Assembly (NCBI RefSeq): GCF_041429775.1
Contig: NZ_CP163421.1
Coordinates: 2,691,001 to 2,755,000 of the forward strand
Length of the DNA: 64,000 nt
Direction of reading: 5' to 3'
Source: Glycocaulis abyssi
Lineage (GTDB): Bacteria > Pseudomonadota > Alphaproteobacteria > Caulobacterales > Maricaulaceae
In this document: in pieces, positions 1-8,895 of the stretch
Position numbering within the stretch: position 1 is the first letter of the stretch
How the letters are laid out: each line of letters opens with the position of its first letter
Made by a program: the position numbers and the translations under genes
Notes under the pieces: model-generated
The model's database searches: none
Seen by the model: only the letters and a program-made list of their open reading frames with translations
What the model was told of the DNA's origin: nothing

Positions 1-228
1 AAGGGCCAGGTCCTGCCGCCTTGCCAGCTTTGCCAGCGGGGCGGCGAGGGCTTTGAGATCATCGCCGCCAAAATGGCGATAGATCAGGCCGGTACCAGCG
101 GGCAGGCGCGCCGCGAAGGCCAGAGGATCGGCTGTGCGCTGCGGGTCGGTGAAAGCAAACAGGCGCGGCAGGACGCTTGCCCTGCGGCTTGCCAGCGTTC
201 CCGTTCGCGCATAGGTGAGGCCCGGCAT
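1..228 (-). CDS. ThiE/TenI-like thiamine phosphate synthase, partial (runs off left edge)
   Basis: Seventy-six N-terminal residues are visible, starting with ATG at 228 and open to base 1. The stretch LPRLFAFTDPQRTADP followed by GTGLIYRHFG resembles the first strand and loop of the TIM-barrel thiamine-phosphate synthase family as found in alphaproteobacteria. That enzyme joins the thiazole and pyrimidine halves of thiamine. The start codon overlaps the divergent yggS start by two bases, so no ordinary promoter can lie between the two coding regions. The catalytic part lies outside the window, so the family call rests on the N-terminus only and a relative (TenI-like) is possible. Confidence 0.6.
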   Translation of the reverse strand, partial: MPGLTYARTGTLASRRASVLPRLFAFTDPQRTADPLAFAARLPAGTGLIYRHFGGDDLKALAAPLAKLARRQDLAL

Positions 229-919
229 GACACACACTCCAACAGATACACGCACGATTTCGATGCGCCGCGCCGCCATCCTTGAGGAATTGGCCGGGGC
301 TGCCAAGGCTGGCGGACGCGGACGCGCAGAGGTGACGCTGGTTGCCGTCTCCAAAATGCAGCCAGAGGCGCGCATTGAGGAAGCGCTTGCCAGCGGCCAG
401 CTTGTGTTTGGTGAGAACCGGGTTCAGGAGGCGGCGCAGCGCTGGCAGCACCGGCGCGCAAGCTATCCGGATCTGGAACTGCGCCTTGTCGGCCCGCTGC
501 AGACCAACAAGGCCGAGGATGCGGTGGCGCTTTTTGACGTCATCGAGACGCTGGACCGCGAAAAGCTCGCCCGCGCCATCCTCAAAGCCATGGAGAAGAC
601 GGGCCGGTCCCCGCGCCTTTATGTGCAGGTCAATACCGGCGAGGAGCCGCAAAAGGCCGGCATTGCACCCAAGGATGTCCCCGCCTTCGTGGCGGAGATG
701 CGTGCCCTGATGCCACAAGGCATTGAGGGGCTGATGTGCATTCCTCCGATAGAAGAACCGGCGGGCCTTCATTTTGCGCTGCTGGCCAAGCTCGCGCGCG
801 AGGCGGGCGTTGAAAAACTCTCCATGGGCATGAGCGCGGATTACGCCCTTGCCGCCCGCCTTGGCGCGACATCGGTGCGGGTGGGCTCTGGCCTGTTCGG
901 TGAACGCGAGGGGGGCTGA
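227..919 (+). CDS. YggS/PROSC family PLP-binding protein
   Basis: A 230-residue protein of the YggS (PLPBP) family, which has a single-domain alanine-racemase-like barrel that binds pyridoxal phosphate and helps buffer cellular PLP. The PLP lysine sits in VTLVAVSKMQP near residue 43. Other family marks are VFGENRVQE, HLVGPLQTNK-like LRLVGPLQTNK, VQVNTGEEPQKAG and the C-terminal LSMGMSADY and GATSVRVGSGLFGER. ATG 227 is chosen because GGTGAGG lies six bases upstream. A GTG at 215 and an ATG at 263 are possible but less well supported. Length is normal for the family. Confidence 0.9.
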   Translation: MTHTPTDTRTISMRRAAILEELAGAAKAGGRGRAEVTLVAVSKMQPEARIEEALASGQLVFGENRVQEAAQRWQHRRASYPDLELRLVGPLQTNKAEDAVALFDVIETLDREKLARAILKAMEKTGRSPRLYVQVNTGEEPQKAGIAPKDVPAFVAEMRALMPQGIEGLMCIPPIEEPAGLHFALLAKLAREAGVEKLSMGMSADYALAARLGATSVRVGSGLFGEREGG

Positions 920-997
920 CCGGTCCCCTTCCCTGTGGCCACTGCCGGGTGCTAATCCATCCGTATCAGGATATCCGGCGGAGGCGTTCGGCCAGAC

Positions 998-2611
998 ATG
1001 ATCAGCATTATCGCGCCATTGCTGGGTGGTCTGGGCCTGTTCCTGCTGGGCATGGCGCTGATGACCGACGGGCTGAAGACGGCCGCCGGCGATGCGCTTC
1101 GCTCCATTCTGGGAACATGGACGCGCACGCGCGCAAGGGGGCTGGTGGCGGGTGCGTTCATCACCGCCGCCGTGCAGTCCTCCAGCGCTGTTACGGTGGC
1201 TACAATTGGCTTCGTGAATGCGGGCCTGTTAACGCTCTCTCAGGCGATCTGGGTAGTGTTCGGAGCCAATGTCGGCACCACGATGACGGGCTGGCTGGTT
1301 TCCCAGGTGGGGCTGAAGCTCGATTGGGGCGCGCTCGCCCTGCCCCTGATCGGTATTGGCATGATCGCGGGCCTTGCCCTGAAAGCCCGCCCGCGGCTGG
1401 GCGGTGCGGCGCAGGCGGCTGCGGGCTTTGGCCTGTTCTTTCTGGGCGTGGGCCTGCTGCAGGAAGCGTTTTCCGGCCTGGCGCCACAGATTGCCGGTCT
1501 CAATCTTGAGGATGCGGGCATATTTGCCATACCGCTCTTCATTCTGGTTGGCGCGCTGCTGACCACGCTCACCCAGTCCTCCAGCGCCGCAATGGCGATC
1601 ACTCTCACGGCCAGTGCGGGCGGGGCGGTGCCCTTGCCGCTGGCGGCAGCAGCGGTGATAGGCGCCAATATCGGCACCACCTCGACCGCGCTTTTCGCCG
1701 CTATCGGCGCTACGCCCGCTGCGCAGCGCGTGGCGATGGCTCATGTCGCCTTCAATGCCGTTACCGCCATCGGGGCGCTGGCCTTGCTGCCGCTCCTGCT
1801 GTGGGCGTCTGAAGGCGTGCTGGACGGTGCTCATCTGGTGGACGATACACCGGGGCGGCTAGCGGCGTTTCACACGCTGTTCAATATTCTGGGCATCCTC
1901 CTGATACTGCCGCTCGCCCCGCGCCTGACGCGCTGGCTGGCGGGCCTGTTCCTGACGCCGGACGAGGCTGTGTCCCGCCCGGAATTTCTCGACTCCAACC
2001 TGTTGCAGACGCCCGCCCTGGCGGTGCGGTCCCTCGCGCTTGAGTGCTGGCGGCTGCACGTGCTGGCGCTGGAACTGGCGGGGGAGAGGCTGGGCGCAGC
2101 GCCCGGTGCACGCGTGCGCCTGTCTCATCGCCATGAGGCGCTGCTGGAACTGACATCGGCCATTCGCGCCTTCCTCGATGAGCTGACCGGGACAAGCCTT
2201 CCGGCCGAGGCGGGCAAGGCGATCTCTGATCTGGTCCGGGCCGTGCATCATGCCGAAGAAGCGTTGGCGGTGAGCGCAGCGCTGCATGCCCTGCCTGCCA
2301 GCCGGACCGGTCCGGCGCTGAAACCGTTCTGGGACAGAATGTCCGCTCAGGTGAGAGACAGCCTGGCTGCGGCGGCAGACCGGGAGGTGTTCACCGATAC
2401 CGATCCGGATGCCGAAGCGGCGTTTCAGGCGCTGAAAACCGCATTGCTGGAAGCGCTCGCCGAAGGATCGGCCACTCTTGCGCCGGTCGATAACGGGCTG
2501 GCGCGTGCGCAGCTGATGCGCCGCCTTGCGAAGGCTGCGCGCGATGGCCGCGAGCGCCTTGCCCGCTGGCATGATGGCGAGGCGCCGTTACAGGCGGAGG
2601 AGGCGCAGTAA
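998..2611 (+). CDS. Na+/phosphate cotransporter family protein (NptA/YjbB-like)
   Basis: A 537-residue inner-membrane protein. The N-terminal 330 residues hold two related membrane repeats, each with the QSSSA signature of sodium/phosphate cotransporters (near residues 60 and 193) followed by GANVGTTMT and GANIGTTST. The C-terminal 200 residues are soluble and helical, rich in Arg, Ala and Leu, and correspond to the PhoU-like tail of the bacterial NptA/YjbB type. By family it moves inorganic phosphate with sodium; direction cannot be told from sequence (E. coli YjbB exports). It stands alone between yggS and a lipoprotein gene, and I see no convincing Pho box upstream. Confidence 0.88.
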   Translation: MISIIAPLLGGLGLFLLGMALMTDGLKTAAGDALRSILGTWTRTRARGLVAGAFITAAVQSSSAVTVATIGFVNAGLLTLSQAIWVVFGANVGTTMTGWLVSQVGLKLDWGALALPLIGIGMIAGLALKARPRLGGAAQAAAGFGLFFLGVGLLQEAFSGLAPQIAGLNLEDAGIFAIPLFILVGALLTTLTQSSSAAMAITLTASAGGAVPLPLAAAAVIGANIGTTSTALFAAIGATPAAQRVAMAHVAFNAVTAIGALALLPLLLWASEGVLDGAHLVDDTPGRLAAFHTLFNILGILLILPLAPRLTRWLAGLFLTPDEAVSRPEFLDSNLLQTPALAVRSLALECWRLHVLALELAGERLGAAPGARVRLSHRHEALLELTSAIRAFLDELTGTSLPAEAGKAISDLVRAVHHAEEALAVSAALHALPASRTGPALKPFWDRMSAQVRDSLAAAADREVFTDTDPDAEAAFQALKTALLEALAEGSATLAPVDNGLARAQLMRRLAKAARDGRERLARWHDGEAPLQAEEAQ

Positions 2612-2708
2612 CACTGCACCCTGCGTTGAGGGCTGCTAGGGTGGCCGGGGTCTCGCCAGAGCGCGGAAGCGTGTCTAGGTGTAGGGCGATGCAAGCGAGG
2701 ATTGGCTC

Positions 2709-3251
2709 ATGCGCCCTGCGACCATAATCATTAGCCTGGTTTCGGCGTTCAGCCTTCTGGCCTGTGCGCCAGAGCCGGAGGAGATTGCGTTGTCCGATCT
2801 TGAGATCACTGCCGTGGACGAGCCCTATAGCGCAGAGGCGGACGCCCATGGCGCGCTGGACGCGGCCTATGAGCGCGCAGCGGAACGCGGCACGCGCGTG
2901 CTGGTGAAGTTTGGCGGAAACTGGTGCCCGGATTGCCGGATCTTTGCCGGCATGCTGGAGCTGGCGCCGGTTCGTGCCTATGCGGACGCGCACTACGAGA
3001 TCGTCGCGGTCGATGTGGGCCGGTATGAGCGCAATATGGACGTTGTAGCGCGCTTTGGCCTGGAAGAGCTTGAAGGCGTGCCGACCGTCATCATCACCAC
3101 GGCAGAGGGCGAGATCATCAATACCGGCACGTCGGCTGAATGGCGTACCGCGCGCGAGCGCAGCGCGCAGGACGTGCTCGATTACCTCACCCTCTATGCC
3201 GAGGCCGAGGTGCCCGAAGGCGCTGCCCGCGCGGAGATTTCACGGCCATGA
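2709..3251 (+). CDS. Thioredoxin-fold lipoprotein
   Basis: A 180-residue protein with a lipoprotein signal: hydrophobic IIISLVSAFS followed by the lipobox LLAC with Cys19. A thioredoxin-like domain follows with the redox motif CPDC (Cys73, Cys76) in VKFGGNWCPDCR, and GVPTVIITTAEGE supplies the cis-Pro loop. It should act in the periplasm, anchored to a membrane, as a thiol-disulfide protein similar to thioredoxin_7/DsbD-gamma-like families. Its stop overlaps the start of the next gene (ATGA at 3248-3251), so the two are probably translationally coupled. The substrate is unknown. Confidence 0.8.
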   Translation: MRPATIIISLVSAFSLLACAPEPEEIALSDLEITAVDEPYSAEADAHGALDAAYERAAERGTRVLVKFGGNWCPDCRIFAGMLELAPVRAYADAHYEIVAVDVGRYERNMDVVARFGLEELEGVPTVIITTAEGEIINTGTSAEWRTARERSAQDVLDYLTLYAEAEVPEGAARAEISRP

Positions 3252-4069
3252 CCAGTCTTCCCTTCGCGGAACTGCACGCCTTTGCCGACGGCGATGCGCC
3301 CCACACAGGCAACCCGGCGGCTGTGGTGCTGCTGGAAACGCCTCTTGATGACCTCATGCTGGCGGGGATCGCGCGGTCCAACAATCTGTCTGAAACCGCC
3401 TATCTTGTGCCTGTGGGCGGCGAGCGTGATCTGTGGTCCTTGCGCTGGTTCACGCCGGGCCATGAGGTGGATTTGTGCGGCCATGCGACGCTGGCCAGTG
3501 CGGTCTGGCTGTTTGAAGAGCGCCGTGTACAGGGCGATACGGCCCGCTTTGACACGCTGTCGGGCCGGCTTGAGGTGTCGCGTGCAGGCGATGGGCTGTT
3601 CGTGATGGATTTTCCCGCCGTGGCCTGGCAGCCAGCCGGCCCGGCACCCGGCATTGCCGAAGCGATGGGTGCGGGCGCCCCGCTGGAGGCCCATGATCTC
3701 AGCCGCATTCACGGCAATCGTTATATGATGCTGGTCTATGAGAGCGAGGCGGTCATTGCCGGTCTGAAGCCCGATCTGCGCGTGCTCGAAGAGTCCGGTA
3801 TCAATGTGCTGGCTACGGCACCGGGGCAAAGTGCCGATTTTGTCTCGCGCTTCTTCTGCCCGGCGGCGGGCATCAGCGAGGACCCGGTCACCGGCTCGGC
3901 GCACTGCACGCTGGCGCCCTACTGGGCAGGCAAACTTGACAAGACACGCATGACCGCCCGCCAGATTGGTCCTCGCCCCGGGGCGCTGGAGGTCGAGACA
4001 CGCGAGGGCGGCCGGGTCGCGCTTTACGGCACGGCCCGGCCCTTCATCCAGGGTCAGATACGCCTTTGA
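3248..4069 (+). CDS. PhzF family isomerase/epimerase
   Basis: A 273-residue PhzF/YddE family protein with two diaminopimelate-epimerase-like halves. Visible marks are the N-terminal FADGDAPHTGNPAAVVLLE, the catalytic glutamate region NNLSETAYL (Glu49), FTPGHEVDLCGHATLASA, and late in the protein EDPVTGSAHC. These enzymes catalyse proton shifts in secondary or amino-acid metabolism. The physiological substrate here cannot be told from sequence. ATG 3248 overlaps the stop of the thioredoxin-fold gene. Its end converges on the secreted-protein gene at 4083. Confidence 0.88.
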   Translation: MTSLPFAELHAFADGDAPHTGNPAAVVLLETPLDDLMLAGIARSNNLSETAYLVPVGGERDLWSLRWFTPGHEVDLCGHATLASAVWLFEERRVQGDTARFDTLSGRLEVSRAGDGLFVMDFPAVAWQPAGPAPGIAEAMGAGAPLEAHDLSRIHGNRYMMLVYESEAVIAGLKPDLRVLEESGINVLATAPGQSADFVSRFFCPAAGISEDPVTGSAHCTLAPYWAGKLDKTRMTARQIGPRPGALEVETREGGRVALYGTARPFIQGQIRL

Positions 4070-4082
4070 GCTGGCAGGGGCT

Positions 4083-4496
4083 CTAGCGCCGGCCGATAAT
4101 GATCGGCGCGTGGATAAGCTCCACCGGCACGCGGCCCCAGCGCGTTTCAGCAAAGAATCGCTGGCGGCGCGGGTCCCAGCGCGCTTCACTCACCGTAACA
4201 TGGCGGTTCGTGACACCCATGCGCATTTCTGTGCGTGTGGGGATGTAGTTGAACGCGCCGGGCTGGCAGCGCAGCACGTAATTGCGCTGACGGTTCCATT
4301 GTGCGTGGTGCCGGCCGCGTTGGTGCTGGTAGTGACGCAGCGGCGTGCATGCGTTGGCGTTCACAACAAAATGGCCCTGCGGCGCGCTCCACCCGCGAGG
4401 CTGGTGCCAGCGCTGGGCTTCGGCCGGGGCGGCGCTGGCGGCCACTCCAGCAAGGCCAAGACCGGCGGCAAGGATGAGTGCAACGGGTTTGAACAT
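4083..4496 (-). CDS. Small secreted basic protein, function unknown
   Basis: A 137-residue protein starting at ATG 4496 with a strong upstream GGAGG. Residues 1-27 form a Sec signal peptide (MFKPVALILAAGLGLAGVAASAAPAEA, cleavage after AEA). The mature protein is rich in His, Arg, Gln and Trp, with two cysteines (in ACTPL and RCQPG) that could form a disulfide, and ends in PIIIGRR. I do not recognise the family. The signal peptide, ribosome site and high coding bias make it a real gene. It probably resides in the periplasm or outside the cell. Confidence 0.72.
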   Translation of the reverse strand: MFKPVALILAAGLGLAGVAASAAPAEAQRWHQPRGWSAPQGHFVVNANACTPLRHYQHQRGRHHAQWNRQRNYVLRCQPGAFNYIPTRTEMRMGVTNRHVTVSEARWDPRRQRFFAETRWGRVPVELIHAPIIIGRR

Positions 4497-4747
4497 GGTG
4501 CTTGTCCTCCAAGGCAGCTAATCCGGCCCGACGGCGGATATGTCTCCCTCGCTTGGGGCCAAGCATCGCTGAAGCCTCCTGAACGGTAACTGGACCGGAC
4601 ACTCATCTGGCATTCAGCAAGCTGAACACGCCGTGCTTGCTTCTATACTGTCAGTCATGGTCAGGTGACGCGGTCGCACAGGCATGTGATGTGAGTCCCG
4701 CGCGCGATGAATTGAAGCGGCTCAGGGCATTCGAGGGGAAACAGGGT

Positions 4748-6109
4748 ATGCGGGCTTTTCTGGGCGCACTGGCGCTGGCGGCGGGAATCGCCATTGCGGG
4801 CGCTGCCGCCTATTTCGACCGTACAGACGCCGGGGCGCAGGAGGCCGATACCTCCTTGTCCGCCATGTCGGACCCCACCATCCTGACCTCGCGCGACTAT
4901 GCGCGCATCATCCAGCAATTCCAGAAACCCGTCCCTGAGCGGCCCGGCGATGCCCGCCCTGCTGGCTTCACCGGTGATGATAGCTGCCGCCATGCCAATG
5001 ACGGGGAATGCGACGAGCCGGGCATAGGTACCGGCGCATGTCCGGCCGGCACGGACTATTCAGACTGCTGGCGTATTGCCACGGGCCAGGAAGACGATAG
5101 CTGCCGCTGGGCCAATGATGGCGAATGCGACGAGCCGGGCTTTGGTACTGGCGCCTGCACCCAAGGCACGGACGTTTCCGATTGCGGCGATGTCACCCAT
5201 CTGCGTTTTCGCGATGATAGCTGCGAATTTGCCTTTGACGGCGTTTGCGATGAACCCGGCATCGGTACGGGCCGTTGCCCGGCGCGTACAGACCGCTCTG
5301 ATTGTGGCGGCCGCCACCGTCCGCTCACCATCAACGATCATTTCTTCGGCCATGATGACCGGGTGCTGATGGATACGGCGCAATTTCCCTGGAGCGTGAT
5401 CGGGACGATACAGACCGACCGGGGCGGTACCTGCACCGCGACGCTGGTCGCGCCCAATGTTATCGCTACGGCTGCGCACTGCATTCACCGCGAAGGGCAG
5501 CTTCATGCCGGCGGGGTGTTCACCACGGGCTTTGCGCTGCCTGGCGGGCCGCGCACGGCGCGCACGGTCGATCATCTGATTGACGAGGAGTGGGACAGTC
5601 AGCGCTTCAGCCAGACCGACGAGATTGATGGCACGGACTGGGCCTTGCTGCGCCTCGACCAGCCGCTTGGCGACGAGCTGGGTTTTGTCGGTGTGCTGGA
5701 CATTGTCGCCGACCGGAGTGAGCGAGAGACACGCAATGCCCGCATCTGGCAGGCGGGGTATTCGTGGGATACCGGTGCTAACCTCTCCGGCAATGAAGAT
5801 TGCCGTATCCTGACTGCCTATCCGGACGACACAATTTCCCATGATTGTGACACGACGCGGGGCGATTCCGGCTCGCCCTTCATGGTGCATGAGAATGGCG
5901 AGTGGCAGGTGATCGCTACGGACTCAAACTTCCGGCGCAATCCGGATGGTCCGTTCATTTACATTTCCTCGCGGTCGAGCCGCTGGGTGCATCTGATTGA
6001 TGATTTTGCAGCCGGGCGTATCGGTGCGGGCGGCGTGCGTCCGCAAGGCCCCGGAAAGCCCGGCGCGTCCCGTCCTGTAAAGGTGGAAAACGGCAGCCTG
6101 GAGCACTAG
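4748..6109 (+). CDS. Secreted trypsin-like serine protease with three Cys-rich repeats
   Basis: A 453-residue exported protein. Residues 1-20 are a signal or anchor segment. Residues 77-186 hold three 31-residue repeats of the form DDSC-x7-C-x9-C-x8-C containing NDGECDEPGIGTG-type cores. A chymotrypsin-fold domain follows from about residue 208: VIATAAHC with His244, IDGTDWALLRLD with Asp297, and TTRGDSGSPF with nucleophile Ser374. All three catalytic residues are present, so an active endopeptidase is expected. ATG 4748 has GAGGGGAAA upstream and precedes the signal sequence; an in-frame TTG at 4637 would bury the signal and is rejected. The acidic, disulfide-rich repeats look like calcium- or ligand-binding modules, but that is inference. 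Confidence 0.87.
   Translation: MRAFLGALALAAGIAIAGAAAYFDRTDAGAQEADTSLSAMSDPTILTSRDYARIIQQFQKPVPERPGDARPAGFTGDDSCRHANDGECDEPGIGTGACPAGTDYSDCWRIATGQEDDSCRWANDGECDEPGFGTGACTQGTDVSDCGDVTHLRFRDDSCEFAFDGVCDEPGIGTGRCPARTDRSDCGGRHRPLTINDHFFGHDDRVLMDTAQFPWSVIGTIQTDRGGTCTATLVAPNVIATAAHCIHREGQLHAGGVFTTGFALPGGPRTARTVDHLIDEEWDSQRFSQTDEIDGTDWALLRLDQPLGDELGFVGVLDIVADRSERETRNARIWQAGYSWDTGANLSGNEDCRILTAYPDDTISHDCDTTRGDSGSPFMVHENGEWQVIATDSNFRRNPDGPFIYISSRSSRWVHLIDDFAAGRIGAGGVRPQGPGKPGASRPVKVENGSLEH
4976..5305 (+). repeat. Three tandem coding repeats of a 31-residue Cys-rich module
   Basis: The units span 4976-5068, 5093-5185 and 5213-5305. Each encodes four cysteines with identical spacing (x7, x9, x8) and the core D-G-E/V-C-D-E-P-G-I/F-G-T-G. 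Linkers are 8-9 residues. The conservation of cysteines, Asp and Glu with divergent remaining residues indicates selection on a folded disulfide module rather than recent duplication. Confidence 0.85.
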
Positions 6110-6112
6110 CTC

Positions 6113-7156
6113 CTAGAACTCGCGCACGATGGATATGTCGGTGCGGCTATCACCGCGCACGAAACCCGGATTGGGTTCGAATTCATAGCGATAGCGATAT
6201 TGCACGCGCAGCGACCACAGATCGTTCAGGGATGAGTTCAGGCCGAATAGCTGGTCAAACCGGCTGGTGTCGGCGACCAGCAGCCCGGTCTCCGAGGTAA
6301 AGCTGATCGACTCTGTGAGGCGCCAGGCCAGATCCGAGCCCAGATCCAGCGCGCCTACTGTCTGCGTGTCGTTACCGGGTTCTGACAGGAAACGCACACC
6401 CGGACCGGCCCGCAAAATCCAGGTGCGGCCGGGACGCGTGAGGACGCGGTAACCGGCACCGATGCCGGTGAAGACCGTCCAGTCATAGCTGGCGATGCGG
6501 TCACGTTCGTAATCCGCTGCAGCAAAATAGGTAAAACGCTCGCCCGCCTCGCGCTCGCCGCGCAGCCGGGTGCGCAAATTGTCCCGGCCGATCGTGCCGT
6601 TCACCTCTGAATAGGCGTAGTCTATGTCGCCCTGAAAGCCCCAACCGGACAGCTCGCGGCGCACCTGAAGGCCGAACGTGTAGTCCTCGCGGGAGGTGTT
6701 GCCGCTGTCAAAGCGTATGCCAAGGCTTGCCCGGCCCTGCCAGAGCTCCAGCTGCCCGGAGGCAAAGGTGCGGGCAAAGCCGACCGGTACGGCAGCGACC
6801 GTGCCGACAATTCCGTTGGGCGTGTAAACTTCCGACGGGTCGTCTTCGGCGATTTCCTCGACCGCAGCGATGGCCGCATCTTCGGGAAGCTGAGGTGGCT
6901 CAACGCCCAGCGCCTGGCGCGCTACATCACCGCGTCCCAGCTCTTCTGCCGCGCGTACGATCTCGTCTGCCGGGCGGGTGAGCGCGATCAGCTGAACGGC
7001 GCGCGTAAAGTCTGCGCGCCCTTGCGCATTGGCCGCTTCCAGCAGCTCGGTCAATATGCCGGGAAGCTGTGCTTCCTGCGCGGCTGCCGTGCCTGACAGC
7101 GCAATGGCAATTGCGAGGGCATGAAGGGCGGGACGCGTGCGGGCGCGAGGCGACAT
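6113..7156 (-). CDS. DUF481 family outer-membrane protein
   Basis: A 347-residue protein with an N-terminal signal peptide (ALHALAIAIALSGTAAAQ), an alpha-helical acidic region to about residue 110, and a C-terminal DUF481/YdiY-like beta-barrel. Marks include WQGRASLGIRFDSGNTSRED, alternating aromatic strands such as RYRYEFEPN, and a terminal strand ending in Phe (ISIVREF), which suits BAM-dependent insertion. Family members are putative outer-membrane barrels, some salt-induced; the function is otherwise unknown. It converges with the protease gene with three bases between the stops. The ribosome site GAAGGAAG precedes ATG 7156. Confidence 0.8.
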   Translation of the reverse strand: MSPRARTRPALHALAIAIALSGTAAAQEAQLPGILTELLEAANAQGRADFTRAVQLIALTRPADEIVRAAEELGRGDVARQALGVEPPQLPEDAAIAAVEEIAEDDPSEVYTPNGIVGTVAAVPVGFARTFASGQLELWQGRASLGIRFDSGNTSREDYTFGLQVRRELSGWGFQGDIDYAYSEVNGTIGRDNLRTRLRGEREAGERFTYFAAADYERDRIASYDWTVFTGIGAGYRVLTRPGRTWILRAGPGVRFLSEPGNDTQTVGALDLGSDLAWRLTESISFTSETGLLVADTSRFDQLFGLNSSLNDLWSLRVQYRYRYEFEPNPGFVRGDSRTDISIVREF

Positions 7157-7272
7157 GGGGGTGTCTTCCTTCGAGGGCTTGCAGAGCCAAGATTAGAATC
7201 ATGCGCCGATGAGGGGTTCTGGCACACGCAAACCTGTTCTAGCGTGATCGCAAGGCCGAGGCCAAACACCGG

Positions 7273-8011
7273 ATGGAGTCGATCTGCATGTCAGAACAGG
7301 ATAACGAGTTTTCGTCAGCAAACCGTTACAAGGAAACCGGTCCGCTAATCCCGGAGTGGACCGGACCGGCCTATCTGGGCGTCGCCGTCTTTGCCGCCCT
7401 GGTGTTTCTGGTGCTCGATCAGGTGACGGCGGGCGGTGCCCAGATCGCGCTGGTAAAAGTCAGCGGCATCATCCTGCTGGCGATGTATGCGGCCTTCCGC
7501 AAGGCGTTTGTGCTTGCGCTGGCGCTGGTCCTGTCATCGGGCGGGGATTTCGCGCTGGCCATGAACCCGCCCGAGATGGAGGCCGGGATCGGCTTTTTCG
7601 GCGCGGCCCATCTGGTCTATCTGCTGATTTTCGCCGGGTTCATTGTGAAAGATGGCTGGCGCAAGGATGGTCTGGTGCTGGGGGCAGCCCTCCTGGCCTT
7701 TGGTGCTGCGATGTTCGTCTGGCTGCGGCCAGGGCATGGGCGAGCTTCTGGTGCCTGCCAGCGCGTATCTGGGCATTATCCTCGCCATGGTCATCGCCGC
7801 CGGACTGGTGCGCGGGCCGCGCCTGATTGTGGCTGGTGCGCTGCTCTTCCTCATTTCCGACAGCCTGATCGCCGCGCGCCTGTTCCGCGAGACGCTGGTC
7901 TTTGACGGTCTGGACTGGGGCGGTGTCGCTGTATGGATCACCTATTTCGGCGCGCAGCTCTGCCTTGCGGTGGGAATCGTCAGGCGCAAGCAGGAGGGGG
8001 TGACGGCCTAA
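7273..8011 (+). pseudogene. YhhN/TMEM86-family membrane protein (lysoplasmalogenase-like), frameshifted
   Basis: Two overlapping reading frames together encode one YhhN-type protein. Frame one runs from ATG 7273 (or 7288) to MFVWLRPG; frame two continues with GMGELLVPASAYLGIILAM through SDSLIAARLF and ends at 8011. Removing one G from GGG 7732-7734 gives an uninterrupted 245-residue protein with about eight membrane helices, the usual size. Family members include lysoplasmalogenases that cleave vinyl-ether lysophospholipids. The rest of the coding sequence is intact, so this is either a recent inactivation or a base-call error. Its end overlaps the end of rpoH by four bases. Confidence 0.8.
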
Positions 8012-8895
8012 GCCGCCACCAGTCCGCGTTCTTCGGCGAGGCGCTTCATCTCGGTCTGCAGCTTTTCAAACGCGCGCACCTCGATCTGGCGGATACGCTC
8101 ACGGCTGACATTGTAGACCTCTGCCAGCTCTTCGAGCGTGCGTGGTTCCTCGGCGAGGCGGCGTTCCTCAATGATGTGGCGCTCGCGCTCATTGAGCCCG
8201 CCCATCGCCTCTTGCAAAAGCGTCATGCGGGTGGAGAACTCGTCGCTCTCCACCAGGCTTTCCTCGGCGTCCTCGGCATTGTCGTCAGAAAGCCAGTCCT
8301 GCCATTCGGCTTCACCATCCACGCGCATCGGCGCGTTGAGGGAGGCGTCCGGACCGGACAGGCGCCGGTTCATCGAGATCACGTCGTCATTCGTGACGCC
8401 AAGCTTGGTGGCGATAGTATCCACCTGATCGGGGTGCAGATCGCCCTCTTCGAGCGCCTGCATCTGGCTTTTCATCCGGCGCAGATTGAAGAACAGCTTT
8501 TTCTGCGCAGCCGTCGTGCCCATTTTCACCAGGCTCCACGAACGCAGGATATATTCCTGAATGCTCGCGCGGATCCACCACATGGCATAGGTGGCCAGGC
8601 GGAAGCCCTTGTCAGGGTCAAATTTCTTCACCGCCTGCATCAGGCCGACATTGCCTTCGGAGATTACCTCCGCAATCGGCAAGCCATAGCCGCGATAGCC
8701 CATGGCGATCTTGGCCACGAGGCGCAAATGGGAGGTAACGAGTTTGTGGGCGGCCTCGGAATCTTCGTGCTCCAGCCAGCGCTTGGCGAGCATGAATTCC
8801 TCGTCCTTTTCCAGCATCGGAAACTTGCGTATCTCGGTGAGATAGCGCGACAGTCCGCCTTCGGGCGACAGTGATGCCAGACGCATGGCGTTCAT
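8008..8895 (-). CDS. rpoH: RNA polymerase sigma factor RpoH (sigma-32)
   Basis: A 295-residue alternative sigma factor for heat-shock transcription. Region 1.2-like GGLSRYLTEIRKFPML is followed by region 2 (HLRLVAKIAMGYRGYGLP, NVGLMQAVKKFDPDKGFRLATY, MWWIRASIQEYILRSWSLVK). The RpoH box QKKLFFNLRR, diagnostic of sigma-32, lies near residue 132. The region-4 helix-turn-helix TLEELAEVYNVSRERIRQIE is near the C-terminus. ATG 8895 has GGGAGG ten bases upstream. It is monocistronic. I could not identify a convincing sigma-32 autoregulatory promoter upstream. Confidence 0.95.
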   Translation of the reverse strand: MNAMRLASLSPEGGLSRYLTEIRKFPMLEKDEEFMLAKRWLEHEDSEAAHKLVTSHLRLVAKIAMGYRGYGLPIAEVISEGNVGLMQAVKKFDPDKGFRLATYAMWWIRASIQEYILRSWSLVKMGTTAAQKKLFFNLRRMKSQMQALEEGDLHPDQVDTIATKLGVTNDDVISMNRRLSGPDASLNAPMRVDGEAEWQDWLSDDNAEDAEESLVESDEFSTRMTLLQEAMGGLNERERHIIEERRLAEEPRTLEELAEVYNVSRERIRQIEVRAFEKLQTEMKRLAEERGLVAA

